A stretch of 17,242 nt of DNA, from the NCBI GenBank assembly GCA_002369195.1, contig DFEW01000023.1:1-17242 (forward strand), given 5' to 3'. The DNA is from Christensenella sp. UBA3792. Lineage in GTDB: Bacteria > Bacillota > Clostridia > Christensenellales > CAG-138. Under the pieces are notes generated by a model, which saw only the letters and a list, made by a program, of their open reading frames with translations, was not told where the DNA came from and made no database searches. Positions 14,191 to 17,242 of this stretch are shown piece after piece (position 1 is the stretch's first letter; each line of letters starts with the position of its first letter). The translations under genes were made by a program, and so were the position numbers.

Positions 14191-15537
14191 TCAATCCGAC
14201 TGCGGAATCTTGCCGTCGATCGCATTGATAATCAGCTGCGCGCCGCGCTGCCGGAACAGCTTGCTCTCGGCATCATAGCCCATAAAGAACCAGCAGGGAA
14301 CCAGGTCGAATACATCGAGCGAATCTTTGACCGGCAGAAACTCGTAGCCGAAAATGATCTCCGTGATCTCGATCGGCGCATTGCCGTCGACGTAATCACC
14401 CGCCGCGCGCAGGATGTCGATGTATGTATCAAAGGACTTCCGTGCTTCGTCCAGCGAGATCACCTGTACGTTTTCGCTGACGGTCTCAACGATCTCTACC
14501 GGATTCTGCCAGCGAAACCGCTGCACGCCCCGTGCATCGACCAGAATATCGATGTATTCCGGCGTCCATACCGGTCTGTAATCCTGCTTGTCGGATTCGC
14601 TGTAACCCAGTTGCCACGACTTGATCCAATAGTGCGGGCGCGGCATGCCGTTCACTGTGCGCGTAAAGAACAGACGGTATGCGCCGGGCGTTTCCGCAAT
14701 CGTCGCGGCATCATTATACCGGAACATGATTTCGGAATATGTGTGCTGCATCTTCGAAATACCGAGCCGTTCCAGAAACGCGTACGCCGTTTCAACCGCC
14801 TCCGCTTCCGAAAACGGCATCAGTTCCGCCTTCGGGTCACAAATATCGACGTCGCCGGTATAGTTGTTGCTGCCTGCGGGAGCGTAATCAAAGACATAGC
14901 GCGGAAAATCATCGTCCGCTTCCTTTGTGATTGCAACGCTTCCGACCGTTTCACCGTCTTTTCGCAGGATGATCGTGACATAGTTCTTCTTTCCGATTAG
15001 GTCGGGATCAAGCGGCTTGTCGCGGTCGATCTCGCTTTCCGGCTTCGCCTTGTTGTACGCTTCAACGTAGTAATCCAGCGTTTCCCGATGGTATTCAAGC
15101 TCGTTCGGATCGGTCGTTTGTTCGATTGCTTCCTGCTCTTCGCGGATGCGGTCGGCATAGTATTCGCGCGAAAACGGATCCTGCGGCTGTTCGCATAGCA
15201 TTGCATCCGGCGCAAGAATACCGATCCATTCGAGGATCTGTTCTTTTGAAAACGTGCACGGCTGCACACGCAGAATCGGGATATTCGTCTCAGCCGGAAT
15301 CGTTACATTCGCATGGATCGAAACCGGTACGCCGCGCGGCGTCGTGTATTCCTCGTCAATGCGTAGACTGCCTTCCGGTTCGGCTTCGCCGCCGAGCACG
15401 CTCTGCGGTCCGTCCGCCGTGATTGTATCGATGTTTTCATATGCGTCGCTGCGGTTGATGATCGGTTCTTCCTCGGGCGTGGGTACGCAGGCGGCAGTCA
15501 TGAGAATGATTATACAAACACAGATTATTCGTTTCAT
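14191..15537 (-). CDS. Lipoprotein of unknown function, second of a tandem paralogous pair
   Basis: 448 residues. The signal MKRIICVCIIILMTAAC ends at Cys17, followed by VPTPEEE, so it is probably a surface lipoprotein. The mature part has no catalytic motif I recognise. It is homologous to the neighbouring upstream gene: both have the VPTPEEE start, a PxLRVxPxxF...QIL segment, FFTRTVNG / FTRSINR, an INPxxI-like block near the C-terminus and a closing LINAIDG / LTINALDG. It may belong to the DUF6034-type clostridial lipoproteins, which I could not check. The start at 15537 has AAGGAG 6 bases upstream overlapping the stop of the upstream gene (10-base gap), so the two form an operon. The ATG at 15555 is rejected because it would destroy the signal peptide and lies upstream of this ribosome site. 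Confidence 0.85.
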   Translation of the reverse strand: MKRIICVCIIILMTAACVPTPEEEPIINRSDAYENIDTITADGPQSVLGGEAEPEGSLRIDEEYTTPRGVPVSIHANVTIPAETNIPILRVQPCTFSKEQILEWIGILAPDAMLCEQPQDPFSREYYADRIREEQEAIEQTTDPNELEYHRETLDYYVEAYNKAKPESEIDRDKPLDPDLIGKKNYVTIILRKDGETVGSVAITKEADDDFPRYVFDYAPAGSNNYTGDVDICDPKAELMPFSEAEAVETAYAFLERLGISKMQHTYSEIMFRYNDAATIAETPGAYRLFFTRTVNGMPRPHYWIKSWQLGYSESDKQDYRPVWTPEYIDILVDARGVQRFRWQNPVEIVETVSENVQVISLDEARKSFDTYIDILRAAGDYVDGNAPIEITEIIFGYEFLPVKDSLDVFDLVPCWFFMGYDAESKLFRQRGAQLIINAIDGKIPQSD

Positions 15538-15547
15538 GGCTTTCTCC

Positions 15548-16903
15548 TTAATCATCGCTTCGGTTTATGATACTGCCGTCCAGAGCGTTAATCGTTAGGA
15601 ATGAGTGCAGTTCATTTGTATAACTGAAAGATTCATTTCCGTTTTCCCAATACCGTTCATACCCCAGAAAATCCCAAGCGGGAACCAATAATCCCGAATC
15701 TGCGTTTTCCTCTTTGATGCTGACTAACCCCAGTCGAATGTTTGTGATACAGTACTCTTTCTGCAAGGCGTCTCTCGTTCCGTCAATCAAGTTGTTGTGA
15801 TAGACTGTAATTCGCTTATTGAATACTTCCAGAATGTCATCAAATGAGAGCAGATTTGTTTTTTCGACGACGATTTCCGAGATAGCATAAGGATTGGCGT
15901 ATTTAAATGCAGCAACACCGGTTTCATCTGCAATAACATGGATCATTTCATATCCCCACGGTTTATCATACGTTTTTACACCGACCTCAACATCGGTTGC
16001 AGTCTCGGAAACGCGGTTGATTGAGCGCGTAAAAATGAAATGATAGCATGGAATCTTCTCGTTTCGACTGCCAAAATAAACAGCAGGAAAAACCGCACTG
16101 CAATCAAATCCATCTATGGGCAGTTTATCAATAAGTTGAAAGACAGTCTCTTTTATCTCTGTTGACGGAGGTGCGTCCTGATGCGTCCTGCCATCTGATA
16201 CAAAATAGTTATAATATTGATCTCGCACATATTCAAGGCTTGCGGTTCCATACTCTTTACTGAAATTGTTTACATGAATCATAGAAAAGGTTTCGTTATC
16301 TTTGGTTGCTATCAATCGGCACGTTCCATCTATAGGGTATTCTCCATTACACGGAATCGTTTGAGGATCCATTTCGGGCAGCGATTCCGGAGCATTGCTC
16401 TGCTGCATCAAAAGCTCCGACAAACCCTTTTTTGCATCCTCTACCGAGTCAAAATCCACATGCATGTCATGTCCGCCCTGATCCCAATGATCGATCGCCC
16501 ATTGGAGATTTTGAATCAACGAGTTATAATATCCCTTTGAGCGTCCCGCATCAAAATCGACATATTTTGCATCCTTCGGCATCAATTCTCCTGCAAATGC
16601 CAAAATCTGCTTTAGTGTAAAATCGACAGGCATCACCCGGACAACAGGCAATTCATCTTCGGGCATAATTACCTTTGCATCTACGATTACCTTAAGCCGT
16701 CCCTTTACGGCCGATAGATTCGTCTTGTATTCCTTCGGCGCGCCGAGCCGTTCATACAGGTCGATGATTTCCATGCGCTCGTTTGCCTTTGCTGCGTTAA
16801 AAAGCATCTGGCCCTGATCCTTCGGCACAACGGCTTCTTCCTCCGGCGTCGGTACACAGGCGATCAGAAGCGATAGCAGCAGAATTGCAAAGATTCGTTT
16901 CAT
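15548..16903 (-). CDS. Lipoprotein of unknown function, first of the paralogous pair, AT-rich body
   Basis: 451 residues. The signal MKRIFAILLLSLLIAC ends at Cys16, followed by VPTPEEE as in the downstream paralogue. Shared landmarks: LPVVRVMPVDF...QILAFAGEL, FTRSINR, ADETGVAAFKYANPYAISEIV, VPAWDFLGYE and LTINALDGS. The start at 16903 has AAAGGAG about 7 bases upstream; the ATG at 16942 would precede that site. Base composition is striking: sampled lines in the body are 33-48% G+C, while the first roughly 70 codons and the downstream paralogue are near 50-55%. That suggests separate origin or recombination of the body. I see no convincing promoter upstream. Function unknown; possibly surface-exposed and diversifying. 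Confidence 0.85.
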   Translation of the reverse strand: MKRIFAILLLSLLIACVPTPEEEAVVPKDQGQMLFNAAKANERMEIIDLYERLGAPKEYKTNLSAVKGRLKVIVDAKVIMPEDELPVVRVMPVDFTLKQILAFAGELMPKDAKYVDFDAGRSKGYYNSLIQNLQWAIDHWDQGGHDMHVDFDSVEDAKKGLSELLMQQSNAPESLPEMDPQTIPCNGEYPIDGTCRLIATKDNETFSMIHVNNFSKEYGTASLEYVRDQYYNYFVSDGRTHQDAPPSTEIKETVFQLIDKLPIDGFDCSAVFPAVYFGSRNEKIPCYHFIFTRSINRVSETATDVEVGVKTYDKPWGYEMIHVIADETGVAAFKYANPYAISEIVVEKTNLLSFDDILEVFNKRITVYHNNLIDGTRDALQKEYCITNIRLGLVSIKEENADSGLLVPAWDFLGYERYWENGNESFSYTNELHSFLTINALDGSIINRSDD

Positions 16904-17013
16904 TTCGGCAATCTCCTTTCGTTTCTGCAACGATCGTAACACGGAGATTCGTCTAAAATGCGTTATAGTTGCATCATAGATGTAACAGAGTTGTAAAATC
17001 TTGTCAGGGCAAC

Positions 17014-17045
17014 GAAAAAGAGCTTTCCGTGATTGCGGAAAGCCC
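17014..17045 (-). terminator. recA terminator
   Basis: On the minus strand a stem GGGCTTTCCG (17036-17045) / CGGAAAGCTC (17020-17029) with loop CAATCA and one G-U pair, followed by TTTTT. It lies 15 bases past the recA stop. Confidence 0.88.
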
Positions 17046-17059
17046 TTGAAACAGTGAAA

Positions 17060-17242
17060 TCAGAATTCGGGCGGAGGAACGAGGTCGCCGTCCGCGCGCA
17101 GAGCAGCTTCGCGGGCGCGGCGTTTTGCTTCCGCTGCTTCGGCTTCCTTTTTGCGCTGTTCCTCGATCTGCGCTTTGATTTTGTTTTCGATCTCGTTGCA
17201 GACTTCGGGGTTGTCCTTCAGGAACAGACGCGCGTTCTCGCG
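17060..17242 (-). CDS. recA: Recombinase RecA (C-terminal fragment)
   Basis: The last 60 residues of RecA, entering from the right edge. The segment RENARLFLKDNPEVCNEIEN followed by KIKAQIEEQ is the conserved RecA C-terminal motif, and the rest is a charged Lys/Glu/Ala/Arg tail ending in VPPPEF. RecA is the strand-exchange protein of homologous recombination and the SOS co-protease. The start, promoter and any LexA site lie outside the window. The DNA between this gene and the lipoprotein pair (16904-17059) holds only the terminator and no further gene. Confidence 0.93.
   Translation of the reverse strand, partial: RENARLFLKDNPEVCNEIENKIKAQIEEQRKKEAEAAEAKRRAREAALRADGDLVPPPEF

Noticed and set aside
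16904..17013. A promoter for the lipoprotein pair upstream of 16903
   Set aside because: TATGAT, TATAAC and TTTACA-like hexamers are present but no pair has acceptable spacing; I could not choose a promoter.

Overview
The window looks like a chromosomal segment of a fairly GC-rich member of the Clostridia (Bacillota). My hand counts of a few 60-base lines give about 55% or more G+C. The assignment rests on several gene families typical of that group: a SAM-I riboswitch ahead of metK, a DUF896/UPF0291-type small protein, the NusG-domain-II / Gx-transporter / ApbE trio, Gram-positive-style lipoprotein solute-binding proteins, and secreted proteins with long Pro/Thr/Glu linkers. No rRNA, tRNA, CRISPR array, transposase or phage gene was seen. 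No stretch longer than 300 bases lacks a gene.

Layout. (1) 1-2041, minus strand: a tctCBA tripartite tricarboxylate transporter operon; tctA runs off the left edge. (2) 2042-2290: a compact divergent promoter region whose two -35 elements interleave in an inverted repeat, then a SAM-I riboswitch and its terminator leading into metK (plus strand). (3) 3530-5882, minus strand: ddl-murF, two cytoplasmic steps of peptidoglycan precursor synthesis, converging on metK through a shared terminator. (4) 6070-12023, plus strand: a five-gene block with start/stop overlaps or short gaps: a signal-peptide-bearing M3 metallopeptidase; a large exported protein with a PIG-L-like region that seems to have lost its active site, a Pro-rich linker and a phosphodiester glycosidase domain; a membrane-anchored NusG-domain-II protein; a Gx transporter family membrane protein; and lipoprotein ApbE. 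(5) 12078-13859, minus strand: a lipoprotein with a Pro-rich linker, two SH3-like segments and two NlpC/P60-like domains, the first apparently inactive. (6) 13970-14173, plus strand: a DUF896 protein. (7) 14191-16903, minus strand: two tandem paralogous lipoproteins of unknown function, the upstream one notably AT-rich in its body. (8) 17060-17242, minus strand: the recA C-terminus, running off the right edge.

How the parts fit. Much of the window concerns the cell envelope: precursor synthesis (ddl, murF), probable wall hydrolysis (NlpC/P60), an extracytoplasmic peptidase and glycosidase, and an extracytoplasmic flavin-transfer/redox group (NusG-II, Gx, ApbE). The most unusual elements are the PIG-L-like/phosphodiester glycosidase fusion, the tandem NlpC/P60 pair with a dead first copy, and the Rieske-like Cys/His spacing in the NusG-II protein. 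These are inferences from motifs read by eye; no database search was run.
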